Notes under the pieces: generated by a model
The model's input: the letters and a program-made list of their open reading frames with translations, nothing else
Databases searched by the model: none
Told to the model about the DNA's origin: nothing
Shown: positions 11,561 to 22,534 of the stretch, one piece after another
Layout of the letters: the number at the start of each line of letters is the position of its first letter
Position numbering within the stretch: position 1 is the stretch's first letter
Program-made: the position numbers and the translations under genes
Origin: Aurelia coerulea
Lineage: Eukaryota; Cnidaria; Scyphozoa; Semaeostomeae; Ulmaridae
Reading direction: 5' to 3'
NCBI GenBank assembly: GCA_039566865.1
Contig: CM076949.1
Location: 7,913,501-7,977,500 of the forward strand
DNA: 64,000 bases

Positions 11561-12054
11561 TGACAGTCTAAGGCCTAGTTTAAACATCGTTTTTTGCGTC
11601 GAGCTGTATTGAAAACGGCAGAATCTGCCTTGGAATGTCCGCTGCTTGATTTCAGTAGCAATAAAACAGCAAATTTGCATTTCTTGACTGACCACAACCC
11701 TCCATTAGACGCAATCGCTAACAGTGGGTTGGCCATGGGAGGGTATGAGGGAATAAATAACTCCATTTTCAAAATTTGGGTAAAATTGTAATTGAAAAAT
11801 GAATGAAAATGCCTGAGTATACCCCCAGTTTGAAAATTTACCGCCTTACTATGTTTAATAAGGATGTTTTGTATGGCCCCGCCACTGATCGCTAATTGCT
11901 TTGAAATAGAAAAATCAGTGGGCTCAATACAAAATCTGCCATTTGTTGCTTGTGTGGCAAATGCGTTAATTTGTTGCAAATCTCATTAAACGAATCATAC
12001 AAATAACTAATAAACAAAAATTAAAACTTTGCAGTTATACCATAGCGAACTTAC

Positions 12055-12115
12055 CAGTTTCTGAAAATTTTGTGAATTTGTGAATGGTTCAACTGCCGAA
12101 GCCATATCGCTGTCG
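12055..12115 (-). CDS. HIRA: HIRA exon e15: low-complexity linker
   Basis: Encodes DSDMASAVEPFTNSQNFQKL. Acceptor TTTGTTTTTTAG is strong and donor CTG/GTAAGT is good. Phase 2 in and 0 out fit e14 and e16. The sequence is not conserved enough to recognise alone; the evidence is splice signals and phase. Confidence 0.75.
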
Positions 12116-12843
12116 CTAAAAAACAAACTTTTAAGTTTAATACTGACCAAATCAGAAAAATGTACTCTGCTCCAATGTAAGGAAACCCTAGCTGCAAAAA
12201 TTCCCTTGAATCGGTCCTAACTCTGTAAAGCTTTGAAAAGTCTGCTTAAAAACGGCCGAGATCCTTGCTTGCAATGAACGAGCACCATTTAATGTGCCTT
12301 ATCATTATTGTAACTGACATCTTTGTTTATCAGGACAATTGATGTAATTAACGTTATACTCTAGTAACTTAGTTAATCTTATAGTTATGTCATTCTTTGT
12401 AATCAGGTTAGAGGCTGTCTTGGCCTACGATCTCTTACAAAAGTGTTGGACGCCTATTGAAAAATTCGATTTTTCGTTCCCCCTACCCCCGTTTCAATGT
12501 TGATTGCCTGGCAAAGAGGTGTTTTTCACGCAGATCCACAAAAAGAATGATTCACCAATGCAAGCAACATTGAAATGGGGGGAGGGGATTTGAAGTTTAT
12601 ATGCGAAATCGTAGTTACTTTTTCAAGTGTAAGTTGGGTTACCGTTCAAACGAGAAAACATTGAATTTCTGGGTACTCCTTTCTCCGTGATACTATGAAT
12701 GACGCTTTGTTTTTGAGCTACCAACGGTCAAAGTTAGGATTTGTTGAGCCATTGAATCCTTGGATCGAGTGAGCTTAAAGGTCTTATGAATCTCAACTTG
12801 GTATTTTGTCTACGAAACATTGCGGGTTGACTGAAGACTGTAC

Positions 12844-13213
12844 CCGGGGGGGGGGGGGGGGGGGGTACTTCATTGTGAACATGATTCGACCTGAATCTGG
12901 ACTTTGAGAAAAGGACCCATTCGTATGACGCAATATTCAAAAATTTCGAGCCCATCTGCATGAATATCTGGAAATTTTTGACCCATGTGTATGAATTTTT
13001 CGATTTGAAACAAAGGAAATTTCAGTTTTTTGGTGTGGATTATCATTATGGGGCCCATAGATAAGAAAATTCTCAGAAAACTACCCATCTACCAGAATTG
13101 TGATTAAAAACAGACCCATATGTAGAGAATTTCAGATGAAAAAACCCACCCATATGAAATATTGCAACTTGACCAGTACAACTTAACAATGAAGTACCCC
13201 CCCCCCCCCCGGG
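12844..13213. mobile_element. MITE with poly-G/poly-C terminal inverted repeats
   Basis: Left end ACCC(G)n TACTTCATTGT, right end ACAATGAAGTAC(C)n GGGA: mirror images in inverted complement, including about 20-base and 14-base homopolymer tips. The interior contains several GACCCAT-type short repeats. Non-coding. Confidence 0.65.
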
Positions 13214-13520
13214 AGACTGTATTGTTGTTGCTATTTACTGCTTTGTGAAATATTAGAAAAGAACACTAAGTGAGCACAATAGGCCTTGAAATGTAAAATT
13301 ATCAGATCTCTTCCGGACTCGATCTTTACCTACTCATTAATATTATGAACAGTAAATAATTGCAAGGACAATCTTCGAACTTCAGAGAATCTTAGGATCT
13401 CATTTGATAAGCGCCAAAGAATCCCTATAAAAATCAAGGATTTCTCATCTACATAAAACTTACAGTAAATGCTAAAGTGCCAAAATTGAGCAATATTTCC
13501 ATGAAAAGCTAGTTACGGTC

Positions 13521-13521
13521 A

Positions 13522-13555
<34 letters not shown>

Positions 13556-13773
13556 CTTGGCCAAATTTGGGTAGGGGTCTGCCGCCAGCATATCAAAAAT
13601 GGTACCGTTGGCTAGACTAATTTTTACGAAAATGGTACAATCGGCTAGACCGTTGCAAGGCCAAAATTGCAAAAAGTATACCCTTGGCTAGACCAGAAGT
13701 CCGAAGAAGTATACCCTTCGTCGCGGCAGATCCCCAGGTACCTTTACTATGGAAGAACCCCCCCCCCCCCTGT
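13521..13773. mobile_element. MITE with 30+ base poly-G tip
   Basis: Begins with a run of over 30 G followed by TTCTTGGCC and ends with GGAAGAACCCCCCCCCCC. The interior repeats GGCTAGAC several times. A matching right end (GGTACCTTTACTATGG, AGAAC then C run) appears alone at 32,162-32,200. Confidence 0.55.
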
Positions 13774-13789
13774 GGTTAAGGTAGGGATG

Positions 13790-14680
13790 GATCTAAAGAA
13801 TGGATTTTGAGAGAAGATTTAAACAATGAGCAGCTCTAAAACAAAGGATCCTTTTGTCCAAAGAAATATTTCTACTTTGCTTTAAACACATCGAGTGCAT
13901 GATAATTGTTCACTCATCTTCTAATCTAATTGACTTTAAAGATTAGTTTTCCTGACAGTTTCATTTCTACTTGTAACTGTTAGAAAACTTTGAAGGTCAC
14001 CTTTGAAGGACACTTTTGTAAGGCACGTTTGAGCTCTCTGAGCTGCGAGCTACTTCAAATACTGGAAGACTTTTAAGCTCTTTAGCTACTCTTAGTTTGC
14101 TATGTGTTTGTTGGGCTTCCTAATTTATAAAAGGAGCGAAACTATTGACAAAACTGTTGTGGTTACAGCAATTGGTGTTAATTTCAAAATTTATCCAGCA
14201 ATTTTATTTTCTAGTCTTGGCAACTAAGATACTCCCAGACTGCCCATTTAAAAACTGAAAACTGCTCTGTGGGGATTTCAGAGCTAACGAAGGTTTTAAT
14301 AATCCTTGTTCGAGAACAGGCAAGTAGGAAGCTGGGGGCAGGCCCCAATAATCTTGAAAACAATGGTGCTACGTCACAAGCATTAATTGATATATTGTTC
14401 TCTATTGTTTTAAGAACGATTGCCCCCCCCAATCAGAAGCTGCTTCCTACGGCCCTGCTCGAGAAAGAGTACCTTGTGATCCTAAAATGGCTTATATCTC
14501 GCAAAGTTCTCTAAAATCTCAATGTCATCTACTTTTATCTGGTTAAATCTGTTAAAAGAAATCTTTGACGAAAGTCTGAGGCAAGTTCATTACGTGTTGC
14601 TCCTCTGGTGCTCATTTTTGTGATTTTTTGATTTTCAAAATGGCGGATTTTCTGCCAGTCAAAAAAACGTGTCCATTAAT
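13790..14680. other. HIRA intron e14-e15, nothing recognised
   Basis: The overlapping ORFs of about 75 aa on both strands (14,211-14,514) resemble no family and share the same bases, so they are not called. Confidence 0.4.
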
Positions 14681-14880
14681 GATCGATCTGGGTTTTTAAT
14701 CACTTTTTCTCTACTACCTCCAAGAAAATAATGAGGTCTGTTTTTGTTTGGCAAGCAAAAGATGAACTAAATTTCCCCCTAACTGACGAAAAATGTGTTT
14801 AATTTATTTCCAAGACCAACTGTTATGTGCTCTTCTATTAATGCTTCTATTAGAAATCAATGAATAGTAATGATTGACTT
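14680..14880 (+). repeat. Dispersed repeat, copy 1
   Basis: About 200 bp (gatcgatctgggttttta ... tattagaaatca) recurs at 24,366-24,545 with roughly nine in ten bases the same. No ends or coding potential recognised. Confidence 0.6.
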
Positions 14881-15133
14881 TTTGTTGATTACAAAGTCAG
14901 TGAGAAATGTGACTTAAAGGCAAATGACGGAGATATAAGGCGATTTAAATCAGGGGCCTGGGCAATCTAAATATAGCCTATTGTATTCCATTGTATTTGA
15001 TCATCTCCAAAGATTAGCAAATCAATTGGACAAATGAAAGCACTCAGCCATCTTTTGTTCTATTTTTAAACTAGGCACGGTATATCCGTCATTTGTCTTT
15101 AAGAGTCATACTATTGACAGAAAGGGTCTGCTC

Positions 15134-15459
15134 AGCATAGCGCTGAAATCTTTAAAAGGTTGGTGTAAAATTCTATCACAGTTTTATTTTAATTAAATGG
15201 CTTAGAAGGAACTTAGGGTTTTTTGCTGTAAATCTGCCGTGGAAATTTAATGATATCTTGATTAGTTTCAAAATGGCGGCATATATTATATTTGAGGCTA
15301 TGACATCATCAAATTTCTAAATCCTAACCCAGAAAAGCTACAGATTTACAGGAAAGTGCCATAAGTTCCTTTCAAGCCATTTAATTCGAAGAATAGAATC
15401 AATGTAATAGAATTTTACACCCACCTTTTTAAATATTTGAAAGATTTGAGCCCAATGCT
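15134..15459. mobile_element. MULE-like MITE, compact copy
   Basis: Terminal AGCATAGCGCTGAAATCTTT-type inverted repeats, flanked by a perfect 9-bp duplication ggtctgctc (15,125-15,133 and 15,460-15,468). 326 bp, AT-rich, non-coding. Same family as 7,112-8,880. Confidence 0.85.
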
Positions 15460-15869
15460 GGTCTGCTCTGGTTGTTTCCTAAGATTTGAAAAATCTCATT
15501 CTATCCTATGTCTTGAAGTAACATCATCAGTCTTGCCTAAAACCATATCTTGAGATTTTTCATTACCCTCCAAGTCTACAATGCTTTTCTTTCTGATATT
15601 TATGATTTACAATTAATTAATTTTTTATCACTGGATTCGTCGAATAATGTCAACTCAACATCTTATGGAAATGTCAAACTAAATTTGTCTCTGTCTCTGC
15701 TCTCTGGACTTTGAAATGAAATTTAAAATGATTATCGTCGCAATCTTGGTTCTTCGATTTTTGGTGAAATGACGGTTTCCTGCCAACACTTCAATTTCTG
15801 TGATATTTATGACCAAATTAGAAGCTTGGTATACAAAATAAGAATTTATCTGGTAATCATCAGTGCTAC

Positions 15870-16066
15870 TTGCAGTATGCTTCAAAACCAGGCAGGTTTA
15901 AAAAGAGAACATAATTTAGTAATTTTAAAACCAATTACAAAATCAGTTATGCCCACTAAAACGATTTGGTCTTTGACCCAATTGCCAAAAAAAGACATTT
16001 GAAGATCAACCTTATAGTAACATTTTGGTAAATATTCAAACAGGAGTACTTTTTTGGGACACCCGG
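15870..16066. repeat. Tc1/mariner-like MITE fragment
   Basis: Ends in GTACTTTTTTGGGACACCCGGTA, a Tc1/mariner-type terminus. Its left part (agtatgcttcaaaaccaggc) recurs at 29,800. No transposase. Confidence 0.4.
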
Positions 16067-16546
16067 TATTTGAAAATGTGAAAACTTGAGCAATGGAAGA
16101 AAAGAATTTGTTCCTGCTGTACCTCAAATTCTATTTCAAATTTCTCTTTGCACTTTCCTTTTGAAGACATCTTTTTCATATATATGAACTATTTTCATTA
16201 ACTCTACAAGTTATAATGTTTTATCAGCAACAATGATGAAACAAAGTTATTTCTATATGCTACGTCCTCTAATAACAATAATAAAAATAATAATAATCAC
16301 CTTCTTTAAAGTGAATGACCTGAGATATATATCGCTTGTCTATAAATAGGACAAAGAAACTCCTAATCCCACTATTGTTTTCTTTAGCATTGCTTTCATT
16401 CGCCACGAGCTGGATTATCAAATTCAATAGGCTATTTATAAATCTATGAGATCTCATCTTTTAACTCAGGTTATTCCCTTTAAGGTTGGCGTACTGTATA
16501 GCACAAGGCTAATTAATGCCAACCATTATTAATACAAGAATGTAAC

Positions 16547-17040
16547 CTAAATGTAACCTAAATTTACAATAAAATATTTGCACAATCTACAGTTGCATGA
16601 AAAATTCCAAAATTTAATTTCCCTTTTCAAATACTCTATAGATCGGGACTCTTTTATAAGCGATGGCAAATCTCGCCAGAGATTCTGCCCCAGAAAACTC
16701 ACAGTTTCTAACCCATAGGCTGTAGTCCTAGGTTTGTGTGCATAGATGTTGCTCGTAACTCTTGAGTTGTAATGTATTTCCCTCTCCGCGAAAATTTCTT
16801 TCATAAGACAAGGATTTAGATTCATCCTTGTTCGGTAAATTTCAGTGACAAGCAACTGTAGATTTCGTTGCTGAATGGAGACTGAGTGGTCTCTAATTAA
16901 CAGTTCTTCAAAACTTGAGGCCCGATCATGATACGCTATTCGTAATGCTCTCTCGCGAATGGAGTTAATCTTTGCGTTAACTCGTCTATCATGAAACATC
17001 CATATAAATGGACACTATAGCTAAATTGTGACATTACGAA
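16547..17040 (-). mobile_element. CR1/L2-like LINE C-terminal fragment
   Basis: 150 codons open: MFHDRRVNAKINSIRERALR, SVSIQQRNLQLLVTEIYRTR, LNPCLMKEIF and the terminal CRLCKYFIVNLGYI. Upstream codons up to about 17,040 extend the match (CPFIW) with two stops. Sister fragment on the plus strand at 42,172. Confidence 0.85.
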
Positions 17041-17638
17041 AGCTTTCTGTAACGTTCATGACATCATCCTCCAAAGAACTTTCAATAACATAGAAAGCAA
17101 AACAGTATTTCACAGTTCTCTAAATTGTTAATGAAATATCTATGTGCAGGAAGGTAAAGGAACTAGAGGGGAGCAAAAATGCCATTTTTTCAAGATGGTT
17201 CAACAATTTCGTAAGTGATATGAATTTGTAACATTTATTCGCTTGTCACTAAAACATATGTTCAGGCTTTCTATCAGAGCGACGGTTAGCTGTCCAAAAT
17301 AGCTTCGCCTCAGTTTTCCCTTTCTTAAAGTGCACCTAAACCCAAAATGTTTTATTCTTAATTATGATAGAGAATGTTGAGCTGAGTTGAAAACCGAAAA
17401 CCGAATTGAATTCCGATGCGTGGTTCAGGAGTTATGCCCCACTTAAGTCGCGTTTTTGGACAATTTTTTGTGGACACTGCCGGGCTATTTTGACCAGTCT
17501 GGAGTCTGGGGCGATAGCGGATGTGACGTCGACTAAGGTATACACCACTCAGGTCTAAGAGTAGCCTACGTGATTTTGCAGTCAATTTTAGTGCCAGTGG
17601 TGGTTGCAGAGGGAAGGAAGGGAAGAAACAACGCAAAT

Positions 17639-17862
17639 ATGGTAAACAGATACGTGGCTGCTAATTGTGGAAATACTTCAGATATAAAGAATGGTATAAC
17701 ATTGCATGCCTTTCCGTTCCATGGCAAAGAAAATCCAACTGCAAAGGAAAGACTACGCTAATGGATAGCGTTCGTGAAACAAAAACGTGCCAAATGGGAA
17801 GCTTCGACAGCTTGTGCTTGTGCTCAAAACACTTTAAACCCGATGATTACTTGAGAAGATTT
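17639..17862 (+). pseudogene. Broken THAP zinc-finger domain
   Basis: Starts at ATG 17,639 (MVNRYVAANCGNTSD, LHAFPF), continues WIAFVKQKRAKWE and ends LCSKHFKPDDYLRRF, the hallmarks of a THAP C2CH DNA-binding domain. Three lesions: the first zinc-ligand Cys is Tyr (TAC for TGC), an in-frame TAA at 17,759-17,761 replaces the residue before the conserved Trp, and the LCSKHF part is in another frame. A GC-richer stretch with a TGACGTCG site precedes it. Either a dead host gene or a relic of a THAP-bearing transposon. Confidence 0.75.
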
Positions 17863-17949
17863 AACTGGTCTGAGTTTCTGATCAGTTTGAAACTCATTTC
17901 GGTCTGCTATCGAAGCCCTTGGAACGCTTACATGACGCAGGCGAAATGA

Positions 17950-19780
17950 AACTCAGGTCGACCTGAAACTCGGTTTCTCAGGTCGGTCAGATTTTTTAGG
18001 TCGATCTGAAATTTTCATGTGAGCAGAACGCATTGTTTTTATTCACGAAAATTTTGATAAGGCAGAAGATCCAAACAAACAGACAACAAACAGTGAAAAC
18101 TGATGCTGAGAAATAGAAATGATATAAACAAAAAACACCAAGGGAGGTTAATGCTAGTAATGCCAAGATTCCCGTTGCTCAGAGTTACTCCGAGGCGTAT
18201 ATTTTAGAGTCTTAGTTTAGTTGATGGAATGTGGTTCTTAAAAGCATACTGAAATGACTAGAAACTCATAACTAACCTTACCTAATAACACTCTGAACTC
18301 TGTTTAGAAGGAACATAAGAAATGTCAAGCCAAGTAATAAGATTCACCAAGGGGCGCCACTAAGAACGGGCCTAATTTTTTACTGATCTTGTTTACGATT
18401 ACGTACCTGCACGGATGTTCTGCTTCCGAATCCTAACTTTCCGTTTCATCCTCCATAAAAACACTTTCTTCAGGCGATAGGACATCACGTAATTTCTATT
18501 AAAATGTTTGTTGGTATTTTCAAACACTTTTCTACTTGGGAACTCTCTCTAAAAACCCCTTTGAAAGAACTTCCATGATCATAAGCCTAACTGTGTAAAC
18601 GAATCACAACAGTCAACAAAATTGACCTGCTGACACTAAAATCACAATAACTCCACATTTTAGTACGAACACCCTATTAACATTTGACACCATTGGAAAG
18701 CGGATTCTTTACACTTTTCATGAATCATAATTGTTCCCAATTGTTCCATTCAAAAGGTCAATGTTACCATATGTTACCCAGGAAAATTTCGTCATCTCTG
18801 CTGGACGAAAAATATCGCTCGGCAATGAGGAAAGGACACCTTACAAGGCCTTGTGCGGTCGAGAGATGAAGTTGGCGTCATACCAATTCCAACAATCCAT
18901 GCCGAGAAACCTACAACAGACGACTGTGAGGAGGTCTGACTCAAACAAATTCATTTTTGTGCATTTTAGTGGAACTTTGACTTCGTCTAAATTTCGATAT
19001 GAACGCCTCATAACAACTGGTTTATGACAGCGATCAATTCGTTCGATCATTTGTCATCCTGAGTAGTCGTCACTAGTTCCCAGGCCGTAGGTGCCCGGTA
19101 GTGTCCACAGTCCAAGCTCGACAAAATGCATTATAAAACGAGTTTGGAAAATGATTTTGGAAAAATTGTTTTGGTAGAATAGCATTTCTTGATGACTTCT
19201 ATCAGAAAATGAAATAAAAATTTCTGGGTTTATGTGCACTTTAACATTTATCATAAGTCTATTTCAATTCAGCCATTTAGAAATTTTTCCATTTCATCTC
19301 ATTGCTCAATGCTCTTTCAATTTCAGTGATGCTTTGAATTGCATTATAAGTAACTGTATCATCTTCTGCGTACAAGAGAACCTTAATCTGTCTCTTGTTC
19401 TGTAGAATGTGGCATTGCTTGATTTCAGTTGTAGTCACAAAACAACTTTCATGGGTGATTGAAGCCGTCAATTCCTAATGAACAATAATGAACGTAGCAC
19501 CTGAATGATTCATGAGACGGGGGAGACGGGCATTGATGTTTTCATGTCATAATAAACCAAAACTGACTCCAAGAATGAGCGGTTGCAGGAAAAGGTATCT
19601 TGTAATGCCAAAAAAACGAGAAAGCCTTTATCAAATTTTGTTCCATATGTTGGTTCAGTTTGTATTAATACCCAAAACGCCGCACTCACTGACTAATGTT
19701 ATTTCTGGTTCATGGCTGTGATTACAGATAGAATTATCCACATGTAAGATGTCTAATTCAGGATAAAAACAAGTTAAAGA
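17950..19780. other. HIRA intron, nothing firm recognised
   Basis: Several ORFs of 60-98 aa occur (for example 18,731-19,027) but overlap antisense frames and match no family. A good minus-strand donor (CAG/GTACGT near 18,408) exists without a convincing exon. Confidence 0.35.
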
Positions 19781-19787
19781 TATATCC

Positions 19788-20532
19788 TGTTAGAAACCCA
19801 AAACTTAGATGAGCTCACTGTCAATACTGAATGGAGAATAGCTGTCGGACACAACTCCTCAGATCACGACTAAAGCAGATGACGATAGTAGCATTAAACG
19901 TTGGATTCAACTTGTTAGAAACCCAAACTTAGATGAACTCACTGCCAATACTGAATGGAGAATAGCTGTCGGACGCAACTCCTCAGATCACGACTAAAGC
20001 AGATGACGATAGTAGCATTAAACGTTGGATTCAACTGTTAGAAACCCACACTTAGATGAGCTCACAGCCAATACTGAATGGAGAAGAGCTGTCGGACACA
20101 ACTCCTCAGATCACGACTAAAGTAGATGACGATAATAGCATTAAACGTTGGATTCAACTTGTTAGAAACCCAAACTTAGATGAGCTCACTGCCAATACTG
20201 AATGGAGAATAGCTGTCGGACACAACTCCTCAGATCACGACTAAAGCAGATGACGATAGTAGCATTAAACGTTGGATTCAACTTGTTAGAAACCCAAACT
20301 TAGATGAACTCACTGCCAATACTGAATGGAGAATAGCTGTCGGACGCAACTCCTCAGATCACGACTAAAGCAGATGACGATGATAGCATTAAACGTTGGA
20401 TTCAACTTGTTAGAAACCCAAACTTAGATGAACTCACTGCCAATACTGAATGGAGAATAGCTGTCGGACGCAACTCCTCAGATCACGACTAAAGCAGATG
20501 ACGATGATAGCATTAAACGTTGGATTCAACTT
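19788..20532 (-). repeat. Six-copy tandem array (124-bp period) made from the 3' end of the GPCR gene
   Basis: Units start at about 19,788, 19,913, 20,036, 20,160, 20,284 and 20,408, with spacing 125, 123, 124, 124 and 124. Read on the minus strand, each unit begins at the receptor's Lys255 codon (KLNPTFNA), runs through TM7, helix 8 (FSRDLRSC) and the stop codon, and ends with about 25 bp of 3' UTR. The right-most copy is the one used by the intact receptor ORF; the other five follow its stop codon and would form part of the 3' UTR. Copies differ by a few substitutions (such as gatgat/gatagt in the NAI(I/T)V codons) and one 1-bp indel each in two copies. Confidence 0.95.
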
Positions 20533-21294
20533 GAGACAGAGATACGATGTGTACAATGCCACATGTGTCCACTTTTGAGATTGCATGAATACCAGACACA
20601 ACGAAAAGATGATGGAAGGCATCATTGTTAAGAAGAGGCAAGTTAAGATTAAGAACACGGCTGTGGATACCTCTTTTCCAGCATTTCGAATGTTTCCATT
20701 CTCAGCAGCAAGTCCCGCATTGTGAACACTGTTTGCGATTGATCTCAATGCTCGATAATACAGAACTAACATAATTATGATGTATGCAAGACCAACTGCA
20801 TGCAAGGTTGTTATCAACTCTGCATCAAAATTGTAGTGGTTGCTTATTCCTACCAAACAAGCGTAAACCACAGAAAACACGGCACAGCATATAACTAAAA
20901 TATTGGCTTTTCTGTGCGTCATCGACAAACTGTAATTGTGCATCCTCGTCATGTGCAGATATCGGTCAACAGCTATGACTAAAATCATCAGTACTCCAAA
21001 AACGATTAATGGATTTTTAATTCCGAGCACGATTTTGAATGCCATGGTACCGTCTTTGGTAGACGATAAGAGCTTTATTACAACATCCCCAATTAGGATA
21101 GTTACACCTGTGAAGCAATCAGCAATGCTTTGCACGTAAATTAGCTTGAATGTGATCACTCGTAGTTTCTTTCTTTTCCTTAAAGCATAAATCAGGATTA
21201 AATTGAAGACAATCATCGTACAAGCTACACATGTATGCGGAACAAAAAATTTTCGATAAGTTGGAAGAGTGAAGCCAGGAGTCTTGATTGCCAT
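20434..21294 (-). CDS. Class A (rhodopsin-like) G-protein-coupled receptor, single coding exon
   Basis: An uninterrupted 286-residue ORF from ATG to stop, typical of a compact class A GPCR. Approximate helices: TM1 17-38, TM2 47-72 with D59, TM3 84-111 ending in the DRY motif (110-112), TM4 131-150, TM5 158-180, TM6 210-236 with MMP in place of CWxP, TM7 244-268. TM7 reads LNPTFNAIIV, so the usual NPxxY is NAIIV. N- and C-termini are short, with no signal peptide. It should sit in the plasma membrane and couple to G proteins; the ligand cannot be told. It lies inside the 16.6 kb HIRA intron between e14 and e15, on the same strand. A candidate 5' UTR intron (donor GCG/GTAAGT at 21,490, acceptor TTCTCACAG at 21,342) would give it its own upstream non-coding exon. 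No lesions are seen, so it is probably functional. The last 32 codons lie in a tandem array. Confidence 0.88.
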   Translation of the reverse strand: MAIKTPGFTLPTYRKFFVPHTCVACTMIVFNLILIYALRKRKKLRVITFKLIYVQSIADCFTGVTILIGDVVIKLLSSTKDGTMAFKIVLGIKNPLIVFGVLMILVIAVDRYLHMTRMHNYSLSMTHRKANILVICCAVFSVVYACLVGISNHYNFDAELITTLHAVGLAYIIIMLVLYYRALRSIANSVHNAGLAAENGNIRNAGKEVSTAVFLILTCLFLTMMPSIIFSLCLVFMQSQKWTHVALYTSYLCLKLNPTFNAIIVICFSRDLRSCVRQLFSIQYWQ

Positions 21295-21341
21295 TGTAAT
21301 ATTTAGAAGTCTTCCATCAACTGATTCCGCTGTTTCCTAAA

Positions 21342-21490
21342 CTGTGAGAAAACTCCTTAAGTTTCGGCAAACCAAACAAGTGGCGTGAACACAAATTTTC
21401 TTGAAGAAGCTGGAGTGCGGAGGGGTACAGCCAGATCAAATTCAACACAGCTCTGCTGAATACTCATCAAAATTCTGCTTTTATACTTAC
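21342..21490 (-). other. Candidate 5' UTR intron of the GPCR gene
   Basis: On the minus strand GCG/GTAAGTATAA is a near-consensus donor and GAGTTTTCTCACAG a good acceptor, 149 bp apart and about 47 bp upstream of the receptor ATG. This is a proposal from splice signals only. Confidence 0.35.
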
Positions 21491-21559
21491 CGCATAGTGT
21501 TCTTACCACTTATCACTGTGGACAGCTGAGTAAATTTTGAGATCTGAGCAAATTCCTTT

Positions 21560-21966
21560 TTTAATTAGGTGAAGGTGAGAGTGAAGGTGAAGTTGCGTCT
21601 TTAAACGCCAAGCGCTGGGATCGTAGAAATAGAGCAGACCTAATCGAGTCCGCGACCCCTTGTCATGACGCTTAAAGGCAATCTGTCCCCTTCGATGAAT
21701 TAAAATAAAATCTATAAAGATCTCTATTGTATATTCCAGAAGTTGGTGTTAATTCGCTTTATCCAAAGAAATCAGGGTCATAGAGACTCAGTGATGCATG
21801 AATTTAGCTGCAGCGTAAATAAGGTAAATAAAGCAGTAACCAAGGTCAGAACAATAGGGGACAGATTGCTTTTAAGTGATGGGGTCCTACCGGGTATCGA
21901 GCCCACTACGCCTGACTGTTCTGGCTGCAGAGTCAGAGGATTACACCACTGCGCCACAACACCTTC
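21560..21966 (-). mobile_element. tRNA-derived SINE with a MITE inside
   Basis: Read on the minus strand it opens with a Pol III A-box-like TGGCGCAGTGG (21,959 downwards) and B-box-like GGCTCGATACCC (near 21,895). It ends near 21,560 in gttgcgtctttaaacgccaagcgc (shown as plus). An inverted-repeat insert splits the body at 21,671-21,877. Confidence 0.7.
21671..21877. mobile_element. 207-bp MITE, TIR CTTAAAGGCAATCTGTCCCC
   Basis: cttaaaggcaatctgtcccc at the left is matched by ggggacagattgcttttaag at the right. Sequence on either side belongs to one SINE, as comparison with 58.8-59.85 kb shows. Confidence 0.7.
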
Positions 21967-22534
21967 AATTAGACAATTGTTATAACTTCATGTGATTGGT
22001 TGAAAAGGAGAACAGGAAAGCTATCATTGGCCGCCTGTAACAATTGTTTGGGTTTTTATTGGCTTGCTCGAAGAAGAGAATGATATTCTATTACCAATGC
22101 AGCAACCACACAGCAACAGCAACACTGCACAGCAACCTCTACTGGGGAGAAGAAATGATGACCCTTTTGTTCCGATATATTGTGTTTCAGCTTTGTTGTG
22201 TGAATCAACATTAGGGCTCACGATGTCTAGCTAATTTGCATATCTTGTCATTGAAGTAAAGTGCTGTATTGCGCACACGATTTACTTCAATGACAATTTA
22301 CTCAAGGGCGTAGTTATTCAGAGGCAAAAACAATATAAAAAGTGTAGATACCTTTCCGATTTTGATTCCATGGTGAGTACAGCCCATATTTTAGAGGCTT
22401 GCAACACCTCTGCTCACAAAGTCCTAATTCTACTGTAAAAAAGATCCCCTAAAAGAACAGAACAGTCCCGTACTATGGGGTACTTAAAGCTACCCGTTTG
22501 GTTACCCCCCCCCCCCGAAGGGTTAGCATGTGAA

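Noticed and set aside
11575..11979. 134-codon minus ORF
   Set aside because: No family resemblance, overlapped by an antisense ORF, no splice link to HIRA.
13450..13512. Possible minus-strand exon (LFMEILLNFGTLAFT)
   Set aside because: It has good donor but the acceptor is in a poly-G MITE border; adding it breaks the e14-e15 phase.
18400..18500. Minus-strand exon ending CAG/GTACGT
   Set aside because: Only one frame is open, there is no acceptor with a polypyrimidine tract, and it cannot join the THAP relic, which is on the plus strand.
19788..20532. CRISPR-like or satellite array
   Set aside because: The units are contiguous with no spacers and are copies of the GPCR 3' end in a eukaryotic genome.
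21743..21985. 80-codon ORF with GIEPTTPDCSGCRVR-like text
   Set aside because: It is the translation of the SINE tRNA region and its MITE insert.
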